NCBI GenBank assembly: GCA_016713245.1
Contig: JADJPM010000004.1
Coordinates: forward strand, 2,728,001 to 2,792,000
Reading direction: 5' to 3'
DNA length: 64,000 bases
Source of the DNA: Verrucomicrobiaceae bacterium
Lineage (GTDB): Bacteria; Verrucomicrobiota; Verrucomicrobiia; Verrucomicrobiales; Verrucomicrobiaceae
The notes under the pieces are model-generated. The model was given only the letters and a program-made list of their open reading frames with translations. It was not told the origin of the DNA and ran no database searches. Shown here piece after piece: positions 51,137 to 59,367 of the stretch (positions are counted from its first letter, which is position 1; each line of letters starts with the position of its first letter). A program made the position numbers and the translations under genes.

Positions 51137-51562
51137 TCACCGGCGAAGCGCGTTGATCAGCTCATCGAGCTTTACCATCACCGCCTGCATCTGGTTTTGA
51201 TCGTAAGCAGGATCGGCGTTCATCGAGAGATTGTCCACGCCGTTGCTATTGGCGCTCGATTCGCCCAGCATCGTCGCCACCGCATTGTTGAGATCCGTCT
51301 GGCTCACCTCCCCCGGCTGGCCCTGCAGTCCATCCGCGCCGGTGGGTCCCTGCGGAATGCCAAAGGTGAAGTGCAGCGTGTTGGCGACCACGTTCAGCGT
51401 AACCGTCGCTGGATCACCCGGCGGCAGCGTGGTCACGCCATCCACCACGGCCGTGCTGACCGAGGCGATGGCGTCGATGAGTGCCTTCAGGCCATTGAGC
51501 TGCGCTCGCATCTCCGCGCTGGAGTTCGGGCTGTTGTTCGCCGGTTTGGTGGGATCGAACAT
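51137..51562 (-). CDS. Short collagen-like protein, paralogue 2
   Basis: 141 residues (MFDPTKPANNSPNSSAEMRA), colinear with the protein at 20131-20556. They share VVDGVTTLPPGDPATV, LNVVANxxHFTFGIPQG and the C-terminal KLxELINALRR. The collagen-like triplets here are GPTGADGLQGQPGE. Both copies lie beside dispersed-repeat patches. Convergent with the RF-1-domain gene. Function unknown. Confidence 0.65.
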   Translation of the reverse strand: MFDPTKPANNSPNSSAEMRAQLNGLKALIDAIASVSTAVVDGVTTLPPGDPATVTLNVVANTLHFTFGIPQGPTGADGLQGQPGEVSQTDLNNAVATMLGESSANSNGVDNLSMNADPAYDQNQMQAVMVKLDELINALRR

Positions 51563-51746
51563 AGACGTCGGTTCTTGGTTCGTAGTTCTTGGTTCGTAGT
51601 TCGGGCTTCAGCCCGCTCTTGAGTTCTGTGGTTCCGGGTTCGCTTCGCGGCTTCGCAGCAGCCGGTGCTTGGGACGGGCTGCCTTGAAACACGGGCTAAA
51701 GCCCGAACTACGAACTCAGAGTCTCCGCCGCGAGCGGAGTCGCGGA
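51563..51746. repeat. Dispersed repeat patch between collagen-like and FN3 genes
   Basis: No gene. The stretch holds GTTCGTAGTTCGGGCTTCAGCCC (core GTTCGTAGTTCGGGCTT) near 51590-51612 and its complement ACGGGCTAAAGCCCGAAC near 51690-51710, followed by CGCGAGCGGAGTCGCGG near 51730. These are the same two families as at 5.2-5.9 kb, in inverted order. Confidence 0.7.
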
Positions 51747-52784
51747 TTACGTCACCACGACCGTTGCTTCGGGGCTTGGAGAGGCATCGCCGCCGTCGTT
51801 GGTGGCGATCACGCGGACCTTCACGCTTTGACCGGCGGTGAAGCCTTTGAGGATCACCTCCAGGTCCTTCGCGCTGGCCTTGCTCTGCCATTCGGTATCC
51901 ACGCCCGTGATGAAGGTCTCGATCTTGTAGCGGGTGGCACGCGTGGCGTAGAGGTAGCTTACCTCCACGCGGCCATTGCCCATCGGCGCCGCCGAGACGC
52001 TGCCCACCGGGTCCGGGGCGCTCGGGTTCGCCGGGATATTCAGGCCAAAGGCCTCCCAGCGTGGGTCATCCACGGCGATGAGCGTGTCCAGCTCGTTGAT
52101 GAGGCCACGCACGCGCTTTCGCAGCGAATCGGTGGCGGCGGCGCGGGCATCAAAGGCGGTCGTCTGCGCGGATTCACAGGCGCTCACCGTCTGGCGGGCA
52201 TTCGAGAGGGCCGCCCAGGCCGCCTCACACAGCGCGGCGGTAGCTCCCATGCCCGCGTTCTCGCTCGCCGGCACGGCGGTGAAGTAGTTCTTGAGCGCGT
52301 CCAGCAGCGTGAAGCGCTTGTCCTGCGTGTTCGGCACGCCGGTGGATTGGTCCGGAAAGCCGGTGGGCTCCCAGCCCGCATTCCAGCGCTCGCCCAGCAC
52401 CTGGCGCAGGCGCAGCTTGCAGTTGTTGATGCAGGTGGTGCCCGCCACATCGGCCGCGTCCAGCGCGGCAAAGGCGTTCGCCAGTTCGGTCTTCTTGAAG
52501 CCCGCGGTGGTTTCCGCGTTCGACAGAGTGGTGATGGCGGCCCGGATGGTCGCCTCCGTGTTTTGCAGAATGCCAATGGTGGCCTCGTGGGTGTGACAGC
52601 CGTCGGCGATCAGATCGCCGAGGGCGCGGAGCACGTCCGCGTTTTCAGGGGTGGGATTGCTAGCCATGGTGCGTCGGTTGGTTGGTCGTTTCGGTTTCGG
52701 TGCGGTGGGGAAAATTGGAGGGGCGGAGGGCTGGTCCCAAAAAGCACTATCCCAGGTGCCTCCGGCTTGGTCCCAGTTAGGCAT
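51747..52784 (-). CDS. Hypothetical protein with C-terminal FN3-like domain
   Basis: About 345 residues from ATG 52784 (MPNWDQAGGTWDSAFWDQ); an in-frame ATG at 52667 (MASNPTPENADVLRAL) is an alternative. A helical region (40-260) with LNAFAALDAADVAGTTCINNCKLRLRQVLG and SLRKRVRGLINELDTLIA precedes a fibronectin type III-like C-terminus (GNGRVEVSYLYATRATRYKIETFI ... DLEVILKGFTAGQSVKVRVIATND, quoted in part). No signal peptide. It resembles small cargo or surface proteins of unknown role in Verrucomicrobia. Confidence 0.55.
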   Translation of the reverse strand: MPNWDQAGGTWDSAFWDQPSAPPIFPTAPKPKRPTNRRTMASNPTPENADVLRALGDLIADGCHTHEATIGILQNTEATIRAAITTLSNAETTAGFKKTELANAFAALDAADVAGTTCINNCKLRLRQVLGERWNAGWEPTGFPDQSTGVPNTQDKRFTLLDALKNYFTAVPASENAGMGATAALCEAAWAALSNARQTVSACESAQTTAFDARAAATDSLRKRVRGLINELDTLIAVDDPRWEAFGLNIPANPSAPDPVGSVSAAPMGNGRVEVSYLYATRATRYKIETFITGVDTEWQSKASAKDLEVILKGFTAGQSVKVRVIATNDGGDASPSPEATVVVT

Positions 52785-52946
52785 GGTGTTGAGAGACTTG
52801 GAGATTCGGAGAGGAGGAGAGGGGGAGACTCGGAGAAGATGAGCGTGGTGCAGGCCTCTGGCCTGCGGAGTCAGCCGAGAGGGCTGAAACACGTTCCCAA
52901 AGGCGAAACAGTGCCAAACCGGCCCGTTTGAGGCTCCGGCTTGCAA

Positions 52947-53404
52947 GGATGCGAAGCGTCCCAGCACCCCGGAAGGTCGGGAACGTCAGGACGCTTTGGC
53001 TCCCGGCACGGCTGAGCCTCCGGCACCTCAGGACGCTTTGGCTCCCGGGATCTCGGAAGGTCCGGCTTGCAAGGATGCGAAGCGTCCCGGCATCCCCGAA
53101 GGTCCGCCACGTCAGGACGCTTTGGCTCCCAGCACGCCCGAGACTCCAGCATGCCAGGACGCTTTGGTTCCCGGCGTTCCCGAGACTCCGGCATGCCAGG
53201 ACGCTTTGGCTGCTGGCCCTCCCGAGACTCCGGCATGCCAGGACGCTTTGGTTCCCGGCGTTCCCGAGACTCCGGCATGCCAGGACGCTTTGGCTACCAG
53301 CGCTCCCGAGACTCCGGCATGCCAGGACGCTTTGGCTACCAGCGCTCCCGAGACTCCGGCATGCCAGGACGCTTTGGTTTTCAGCGCTCCCGAGACTCCA
53401 GCAC
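52947..53404. repeat. 42-bp minisatellite
   Basis: Tandem units of about 42 bases with the core CCAGGACGCTTTGG and CCCGAGACTCC, at least eight full copies between 53114 and 53404 and more diverged copies back to 52947. No stop interrupts long frames on both strands, because 42 is a multiple of three and the unit lacks stops. The predicted products (14-residue repeats such as PETPACQDALVPGV or SLGSAGSQSVLACR) differ by frame, so I do not call a gene. Confidence 0.75.
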
Positions 53405-53514
53405 GTCCGGATGCCACGCTCTCCCAGTCTCCTCCTCTCCTCGTGTCCCAGTCTGGATTCCGTGCTCGTCTTCATGGGCGCAGTCTGCCACCGCCCGCTT
53501 TCGCGTCGATGACG

Positions 53515-53895
53515 CTATGGAGACACTTCCGCACGCAGGGTAAAATGGCCCAGCAGGTGGAACTCAATCGCCTCCATGCCAAAGGGGCGCCCCAGTTTCG
53601 CCACCGTGTCATTCGTCATCACCGCCTCCATCGTCAGCACGTCATGGATCATGGACCGCGATACCTTCGAGAGCTCATGCAGCCGTTTGATCGTCAGGTG
53701 CTCCTGTTCCATCAGGTCCATCAGCGCCAGCGCCTCCCCCGCGCAGAGCATGTCATGCGGCTTCTCCCGGCAGCGCCGCACGATCTCCTCCCGCGAGATG
53801 GGAAACACCGGCTCCCGCCGCTTCCTCTCCGCAGATAATCCCCTCCCCTCCCGGTCGCGCGACCGGTTCCGCTTCGAGGACGTCTTCGCCTTCAT
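53515..53895 (-). CDS. HTH (XRE-like) regulator divergent from cas12b
   Basis: 126 residues. A basic N-terminus (KTSSKRNRSRDREGRG) precedes a helical region and an HTH: LMDLMEQEHLTIKRLHELSKVSRSMIHDVLTMEAVMTNDTVAKLGRPFGM (quoted in part). The 'SMIHDVL...NDTVAKLGRPFGM' segment resembles an XRE-type HTH. It is divergent from cas12b with a 180-base gap that holds a palindrome at 53912-53935. A role in controlling the CRISPR operon is possible but unproven. Confidence 0.6.
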   Translation of the reverse strand: MKAKTSSKRNRSRDREGRGLSAERKRREPVFPISREEIVRRCREKPHDMLCAGEALALMDLMEQEHLTIKRLHELSKVSRSMIHDVLTMEAVMTNDTVAKLGRPFGMEAIEFHLLGHFTLRAEVSP

Positions 53896-53911
53896 CTGAC
53901 GGGTGGGTTGA

Positions 53912-53935
53912 GGCGGGCGTTATACCAGACCCGCC
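53912..53935. promoter_or_regulatory. Inverted repeat between HTH gene and cas12b
   Basis: GGCGGG and CCCGCC arms (53912-53917, 53930-53935) enclose CGTTATACCAGA, 17 bases before the HTH start codon. CTTGCAAG (palindrome) follows near 53943. They are candidate operator and promoter sequences. Confidence 0.4.
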
Positions 53936-54075
53936 GGAAAACTTGCAAGCCCAAAAATGAGCCTCTCACCTAAACCCCCGAGGCTGCGAAGGGTCCAGAG
54001 CGTAGGGCGGAGAGTGAAAAGGCAAGCCAGAAGCCCCTTGCCAGGAATCCGCCGCCTGCCTAGCATCAGGCATCT

Positions 54076-57000
54076 ATGAACCGGATTTACCAAGGGCGTG
54101 TGACGAAAGTGGAGATGGCTAACCCTGACAAAAAGGCCGCAAGCGATGAAACATGGCTTCCCTTTCATTCAAAAATCGAAGAGGCAAAGCGATTGAAGAA
54201 TGATGTAGTTCCAAAGCTTCTCGCAGAACGCCGCGCGATTCGCAAAGTGGTGGAAGATAAGAATGCGATAATCGAATCTGCCCCTCAAGAGAAAGACAAG
54301 GAAGCAGCGTTAACCATTTTTACTGGCTCCAAATCGGTGGTTTCGCTCCGGCAAGAGTTGGACACGCCATGGCAGGCCGAATTGTGGCGGCTGCACGTCG
54401 AGTATCAAAATGCAGTGAACTACTATTTTGCCGCCTTTGCAGCGATGGTTCCACACGGCTGCATGCACCGGGGATGGCGAGAATACCGCGAAGCAGTGGA
54501 GAGATGCTGGCCCTACTACCAAGGGCGCAAGGGAACTTGGGAACATCCGTTTGCTGGAGTGTGCGAGAAATTGAACATTTCCGGCGGCTCTTCATTTTCG
54601 AGCTTTCGTGAGAAGCTTTTTCTACTCACAGGCACTCAGGCATCAGAAGGACAACGTTTCGCTGCTCTTGTGGACTTGTTTCAAACAGTCGATCAGGCGG
54701 AGGCTAACATGCAAGATGAGGATGATTCCACCGAGGATGTCTTGAAGGGAGAGGCAGAGTCGCTTTTTGGAGAAGGTTTCAAGATGCTTTGCGCGATCAA
54801 GACAGGTGCTACCGACAAGGTCACCAAAGCTGGTCAGGCCACAAAAGCGTCTGCGGCAGTCGCCAAGGTGAAGAGCGGCTCCCATCTCGATTGGCAGGAT
54901 GTTCTGGCATTCATGACCAAGGAGAAGACAGCACCGTGGTCGCGCGAAGAAGCCGTGGACGGCATCACCAAGGCCTTTGCGGAGCTATCGGTTAAACTGG
55001 TTGATCAAAGAGAACGGTCCAGCAAACCCGAAACGATAGCTCGCGTGGAAGAGCTGCTGGCTGGCTGCAAAAAGATCGAGCCTGAGTTGCAGAGGGTTTT
55101 GACTGATCCAAAGCATGAGCTTCCAGTGGAAAAGCCTGTTCGAGTCGGGGCGGGTGGTTTTGACATGAAGTCAGCGATGCTTTGCCATTTGCTTCCTTCG
55201 TCATTAGAGCTGCGGGATGTGTTTCTGCATTTTGCCAAGGACAAAGCCCCAGAGTCCGTGCCAACCGAAGACCACTGCCATCTCGCCCGTCATGCGGGTG
55301 GTGTAGAGCGAGCGGTCTTCCCGCTCTATGTTGACCTTGTGAGCAACCGCTATCATCAAGCCACAAACTATACGGTAGCATGGGAGGATTTTGAAAAGGC
55401 CGCTTTTAATGAGGTCTTCGTCAAGATCGGACAATTCCGCCTCACCGGAAGAAGGTTTGAAATACGTCTGGATAAGGCTGAAAAAGTGATCGCCAAAGCT
55501 GAGTCTGAAATCAAACGCGAACCGAACGGCCGACTCAGCAAGATCAAAGATCTGACCGAACTGCTCGCTGAAGGAGCACCTGATGAAGATGGAATGCCAC
55601 AGCGATACAGCATCCGGGAACGAACTCTTAAAGCATGGCCAAAAGTAAGAGATGCTTGGAAGGAAGCGCTCCGCAAAGCCAACGAAGAAGCCATCACCGA
55701 GAAGCAGCTCGTGGATACGAAAAATGTCCTGCAAAAGCGACTGAAGGAGAAGTTTGGCAGCGCAGCATTGTTTGAGGAACTAGCCAAGACCACCAACCGC
55801 GACTTGTGGGACAAGGTGACGGATAAAGACGATCCTCTAATTGAATGGGCTGTTTATGAAGATGCTCTGGATGAGCGGCGGCATCTGAAAGAACCACGGG
55901 GTTTTACGCCAGCTCATGAATGCCTGTCGCCACGATTTTACCGGTGGTCGGCCACCAATAGCAAGACACACCTGAGTTATGATGCGGAAGCAAAATCAAC
56001 AGTGGAAGCACGCACTCCCTTTGCGGTTGATGTCTTGGTGTTTGATTTTGATTCTTTGAAGAAGCGGAAGCTGCGTTTGCATTATCACGCCCCACGTCTT
56101 TTGAGGGATGCGATGCGCAAGCACGGTGATCATGCCGACGGCGGTGAGGCGGACTGCGATTGGCTCCCGCCCTCCGTCAAACCTGTGCTTCAAAAATACC
56201 AGCTTGAGGCCGACAAGCAGAGCTTTGCAGGCACTTCTGTCCGGCTTGCCCCTTCTTCGATGACGAATATCCAGCTTGTGTTTGAGGCGGAGATCTTGAA
56301 CAAAAAATTATCGAGTTCGTGGAGAAAAAAATTTCCCTTCACCGCCTACACTCAAAAAGATAACAACCAGAAGCCAGTCGATGCCGGCATCCGCTGGCCG
56401 AGAGACCAGGATACTAAAAAGCCTGAATGGTGGGTGGATGGTCGTGTTTCGTGTTTGGCAGTGGATTTGGGCATCAATCACGCTGCCGCGCTCCAAGTCC
56501 TTGAGGCTCAGCGTTTACCGCAAGCTCCAGCCACCGGACTCTGGCATCGGCTGGCACCTACCCCAAGTGGAGGGGGGCCTTCTTGGTGGGTGAAGTCTAT
56601 CTCCAACAACCTTGTTCGCCTACAGGGGGAGGATCGCTGGGTGTATCGCGATGCTCGACAGGGCGACCAGCAAACTGTTTCCCGAGCAGTGAAAGAGGCG
56701 CTGGCGGGGATGGCCGCGGACTCCCGTGCTGGCTTCCTTCCAGAACTGTCCGGCTCTGCAGGCCGCAATGCGACACCTGCGGAGACTAGAGATGCTGAGA
56801 AATGGTTTTCAGAATTGAAGGAGATGGGAGATAATTTCCATGCGCGGTTCCCTGAAGGCGCAGCCTCTCTAGCTTTTCCATTTCAGAATGATGAGCTCTT
56901 GTTCGGTCTCTCTCGCCTGAGATCGCAATTGTTTCGACTTCATCGCTGGGCGGAACACCTTTATGGCGTTGAGCATAGAAAGATCAGGGAAGAACATGCC

Positions 57001-58368
57001 GCCAAAGTCGCCGAGCGGCAACTGCGCCGGAAAGAGCAGGCACGGGAGCAAATCAAAAGCCTCGGGAAGAAGGACCCGTTGCATTGTTTGGCAGATTTCC
57101 TGGAGAACGAAGAGCAGCTCAGAGACCGGATGGAAAAGCTAACCACACAGTATCGCACCAAGATGGTCGAACTGCTCGAAAAGCTGGCTGACAGGATTCT
57201 ACCCAGCCACCGAGGTCACCACCAGTGGACAAAGGATCAAGATGGCTGGTATTCCATGGCTCTACTCACAGACAAGCCGCGCCCAGATGTGTGGTTGGCT
57301 GGCCAAAGGGGGTTGAGTGCATCGCGGCTTCGGCAGCTCAAGAATTTGAGGCAGATGGCGCAGTCTTTAAACCATCTATGCCGACATCAGTTTGGGCAGC
57401 GCTATAAAACAAGCCGTGACGAACTGATTCCCGAGCCTTTTGAGGGCTGCCGCATGGCGCTAGAGGACGCACGTGAAGATCGGGTGAAACAAACTGCCCA
57501 TGCCATCTTCGCTGCCGCGCTTGGTGTGGATTTGGCAGTTCCTCCTGCCAACAAGAAGCAGCAAAAACATCAGCAATCGCTGCACGGTGTGTATGTCTCA
57601 AAGCGTCCGCCAGTCCATTTTATCGCCTTGGAGCAGCTCGCACCTTACCGAACCTCCGATAAAAAGAGCCGCAGGGAAAACCGCCAGCTAGCCGAATGGC
57701 GTCATCGGGAGATTCACAAGGTTCTCAAGGATCTCTGTGAAGGCATTGGCATGCCCATCGTGTATGTCGATCCGTCCTTCACTTCCAGAATGAGTGCCAA
57801 AGATCATCGCATCGGGTTCCGTGCCGAAGAAATCTTCAAGGACGACCCTAGACTAGCTCGCTGGAACGACTTGATCTCTTCTGCTGAAGAAGAGGAGGAG
57901 AAAGGGGAAAACACAGACCTTCTTCGCGTGTTTGTTCAACAGCTTGAAAAATGCCCCGGTGGGAAGTCTTTGCTCAGGCCCAGGATGGGAGGCTCTGTTT
58001 TCGTTTCGTTAACGGGGGATGTGAAGAACAGCACCTTTCATGCTGATTTGAACGCGGCCTATCGGATCGGACTGCGTGCCCTCGCGCATCCAGACCAGCG
58101 AGAATTGTTCGGCATGATCAATGTCGCTCCGCAAAAGGAGAAAGCGGACAAGCGAATGATTGATGTTTCGGGTTCGCTGCCACATTCGGAGACGTTTGAT
58201 GGAATTCGATTTCCCGTGGTTCGAGTCGGAGAGCACTTCTGGGAAAAGGTGAACGGAGAATGGGCGAGCAAGAGGTGCAACTCTATCAACGCCGCCCGGC
58301 TGGGGAAATGGGGGATTGAGCCGCCGGTGATCTGGGAGGAGGCGAGCTTGGAGGACGAGATTCCTTAG
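54076..58368 (+). CDS. cas12b: Type V-B CRISPR effector nuclease Cas12b (C2c1)
   Basis: 1430 residues, longer than most Cas12b (about 1100-1300). It starts MNRIYQGRVTKVEM, the usual Cas12b N-terminus, and has the LWRLHVEYQNAVNYYFAAFA segment of the recognition lobe near residue 115. The split RuvC site is intact: Asp797 in LAVDLGINHAAA, Glu1186 in FIALEQLAPYR followed by the family pattern RRENRQLAEWRHREIHKVL, and Asp1324 in FHADLNAAYRIG. Cas12b needs a tracrRNA, and a candidate lies at 61638. It is the first gene of the operon. Relative length and N-terminal insertions (residues 195-300, 470-600) are its main oddities. Confidence 0.9.
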   Translation: MNRIYQGRVTKVEMANPDKKAASDETWLPFHSKIEEAKRLKNDVVPKLLAERRAIRKVVEDKNAIIESAPQEKDKEAALTIFTGSKSVVSLRQELDTPWQAELWRLHVEYQNAVNYYFAAFAAMVPHGCMHRGWREYREAVERCWPYYQGRKGTWEHPFAGVCEKLNISGGSSFSSFREKLFLLTGTQASEGQRFAALVDLFQTVDQAEANMQDEDDSTEDVLKGEAESLFGEGFKMLCAIKTGATDKVTKAGQATKASAAVAKVKSGSHLDWQDVLAFMTKEKTAPWSREEAVDGITKAFAELSVKLVDQRERSSKPETIARVEELLAGCKKIEPELQRVLTDPKHELPVEKPVRVGAGGFDMKSAMLCHLLPSSLELRDVFLHFAKDKAPESVPTEDHCHLARHAGGVERAVFPLYVDLVSNRYHQATNYTVAWEDFEKAAFNEVFVKIGQFRLTGRRFEIRLDKAEKVIAKAESEIKREPNGRLSKIKDLTELLAEGAPDEDGMPQRYSIRERTLKAWPKVRDAWKEALRKANEEAITEKQLVDTKNVLQKRLKEKFGSAALFEELAKTTNRDLWDKVTDKDDPLIEWAVYEDALDERRHLKEPRGFTPAHECLSPRFYRWSATNSKTHLSYDAEAKSTVEARTPFAVDVLVFDFDSLKKRKLRLHYHAPRLLRDAMRKHGDHADGGEADCDWLPPSVKPVLQKYQLEADKQSFAGTSVRLAPSSMTNIQLVFEAEILNKKLSSSWRKKFPFTAYTQKDNNQKPVDAGIRWPRDQDTKKPEWWVDGRVSCLAVDLGINHAAALQVLEAQRLPQAPATGLWHRLAPTPSGGGPSWWVKSISNNLVRLQGEDRWVYRDARQGDQQTVSRAVKEALAGMAADSRAGFLPELSGSAGRNATPAETRDAEKWFSELKEMGDNFHARFPEGAASLAFPFQNDELLFGLSRLRSQLFRLHRWAEHLYGVEHRKIREEHAAKVAERQLRRKEQAREQIKSLGKKDPLHCLADFLENEEQLRDRMEKLTTQYRTKMVELLEKLADRILPSHRGHHQWTKDQDGWYSMALLTDKPRPDVWLAGQRGLSASRLRQLKNLRQMAQSLNHLCRHQFGQRYKTSRDELIPEPFEGCRMALEDAREDRVKQTAHAIFAAALGVDLAVPPANKKQQKHQQSLHGVYVSKRPPVHFIALEQLAPYRTSDKKSRRENRQLAEWRHREIHKVLKDLCEGIGMPIVYVDPSFTSRMSAKDHRIGFRAEEIFKDDPRLARWNDLISSAEEEEEKGENTDLLRVFVQQLEKCPGGKSLLRPRMGGSVFVSLTGDVKNSTFHADLNAAYRIGLRALAHPDQRELFGMINVAPQKEKADKRMIDVSGSLPHSETFDGIRFPVVRVGEHFWEKVNGEWASKRCNSINAARLGKWGIEPPVIWEEASLEDEIP

Positions 58369-58380
58369 CCGCGGGGCGGC

Positions 58381-58752
58381 GATTTGAGATTTGAGGATTT
58401 CAGATTTGAAAGGGGGAGCTGCGGCTTATCCTGCGGGAGTGAAAGCAAAGTCAGACTACCACATCAATCTCTTCTACAGCACCGAGGATGGCGGCTACAT
58501 CGCCGACGTGCCGGACTTGAAGTCCTGTGCGGCGTTTGGGGAGACTCCGGAGCAGGCCTTGAAGGAAGTCTTGACCGCGAAGTCGGCCTGGCTGGCCGCA
58601 GCGAAGAAGCAAAAGAAGCCGGTGCCTGCGCCGCGTTACCGCCCGGCGATCTATGCTTTAGCGGGATGATTTGAGATTTCAGGATTTCAGATTTGAAAGG
58701 CGGGGCTGCGGCTTGAGGATCTGAAATTTGAGATTTGAGATTTCAAATTCAT
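58381..58752. repeat. AT-rich intergenic repeat, copies 1-3
   Basis: Short blocks built on GATTTGAGATTT, GATTTCAGATTTGAAA and complements lie at 58381-58410, 58670-58697 and 58719-58752, that is before and after the HicB-like gene. They recur at 59309-59342, inside cas4-cas1 (60124-60158) and at 61201-61236. AT-rich relative to the rest. Confidence 0.7.
58439..58669 (+). CDS. HicB-like antitoxin protein
   Basis: 76 residues from GTG 58439 (VKAKSDYHINLFYSTEDGG). It has the HicB fold pattern: YHINLFYSTEDGGYIADVPDLKSCAAFGETPEQALKEVL (in part), common to the HicB/YlbF-type family. It lacks a HicA toxin neighbour and the C-terminal RHH of some HicBs. The upstream ATG at 58391 lies in the AT-rich repeat, so the GTG is preferred. 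Its position between cas12b and the adaptation genes is unusual. Confidence 0.65.
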   Translation: MKAKSDYHINLFYSTEDGGYIADVPDLKSCAAFGETPEQALKEVLTAKSAWLAAAKKQKKPVPAPRYRPAIYALAG

Positions 58753-58771
58753 AGCGCAGCCTCCCTGCGCT

Positions 58772-59308
58772 ATGACTTACCAATCCTTTGAAGACCTGCC
58801 GGTCTGGCAGGAGGCGATCCGGCTGGCGGAGCTGTGCGAGGACTTTCTGGAGGAGGCGGGGAGCGCGGTGTCTCGCGGGAAGACGGATCAACTGGACCGC
58901 TGCTCGCTTTCGGTGAGCAATAACATCGCGGAGGGTTTTGAGCGAGGGACGACGAAGGAGCTGCTGGCGTTTCTTTACATCGCCCGTGGCAGCGCGGGGG
59001 AGACGCGGAGCATGATGCGCTTCTTTGCACGGCGGCCGAAGCTCAAGAAGTGCGCGGGGCGGATCGAGCAGATCGCGAAGGTGGCAGAATCCTGCGGGCG
59101 ACAGCTCCGGGCGTGGGCGGACTCGCTGCAAAACTCGGACATCGAAGGCCAGCGGCATCTGAATGACAAGACGCGGACGGAGTATGGAAAGCGAAAGGCA
59201 GCGGAGGAGGGCCGGAAGAACTATGAGGACATGGAGCGTGAAGCGGCGCTGAAGCTGCCGGACGGGCATCCGTGGAAGGAATCCCTGCGGCGGAAGGGGA
59301 GGCTCTGA
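58772..59308 (+). CDS. Four-helix-bundle protein (23S rRNA intervening-sequence protein family)
   Basis: 178 residues (MTYQSFEDLPVWQEAIRLAE). The pattern FEDLPVWQEAIRLAELCEDF, LDRCSLSVSNNIAEGFERGTTKELLAFLYIARGSAGETRSMMRF (in part) is that of the four-helix-bundle family found in ribosomal intervening sequences and in Avd of diversity-generating retroelements. The C-terminal 50 residues are an extra charged helix. No reverse transcriptase is nearby. It sits between cas12b and cas4-cas1. Confidence 0.75.
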   Translation: MTYQSFEDLPVWQEAIRLAELCEDFLEEAGSAVSRGKTDQLDRCSLSVSNNIAEGFERGTTKELLAFLYIARGSAGETRSMMRFFARRPKLKKCAGRIEQIAKVAESCGRQLRAWADSLQNSDIEGQRHLNDKTRTEYGKRKAAEEGRKNYEDMEREAALKLPDGHPWKESLRRKGRL

Positions 59309-59342
59309 GGATTTGAAATCTGAGATTTGAGATTTCAAATGC
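59309..59342. repeat. AT-rich intergenic repeat, copy 4
   Basis: Block GATTTGAAATCTGAGATTTG-like, between the four-helix gene and cas4-cas1, of the same family as copies 1-3. Confidence 0.7.
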
Positions 59343-59367
59343 CGCGAGGCGGCTGGGGATTTGACAG

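Noticed and set aside
52996..53838. Open frame of 280 codons on the plus strand through the minisatellite
   Set aside because: It runs antisense to the HTH gene and is explained by the stop-free 42-bp unit.
53990..54075. GGAATCCGCCGCC upstream of cas12b as an alternative anti-repeat
   Set aside because: It matches the repeat complement only in two short pieces in the wrong order; the 61694-61724 match is longer and better placed.
58391..58438. Upstream ATG extension of the HicB-like gene
   Set aside because: It lies in an AT-rich dispersed repeat that is also found elsewhere in the operon; the GTG at 58439 gives a normal HicB start.
58772..59308. Diversity-generating retroelement, from the Avd-like four-helix gene
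   Set aside because: No reverse transcriptase or template/variable repeat pair is present in the window.
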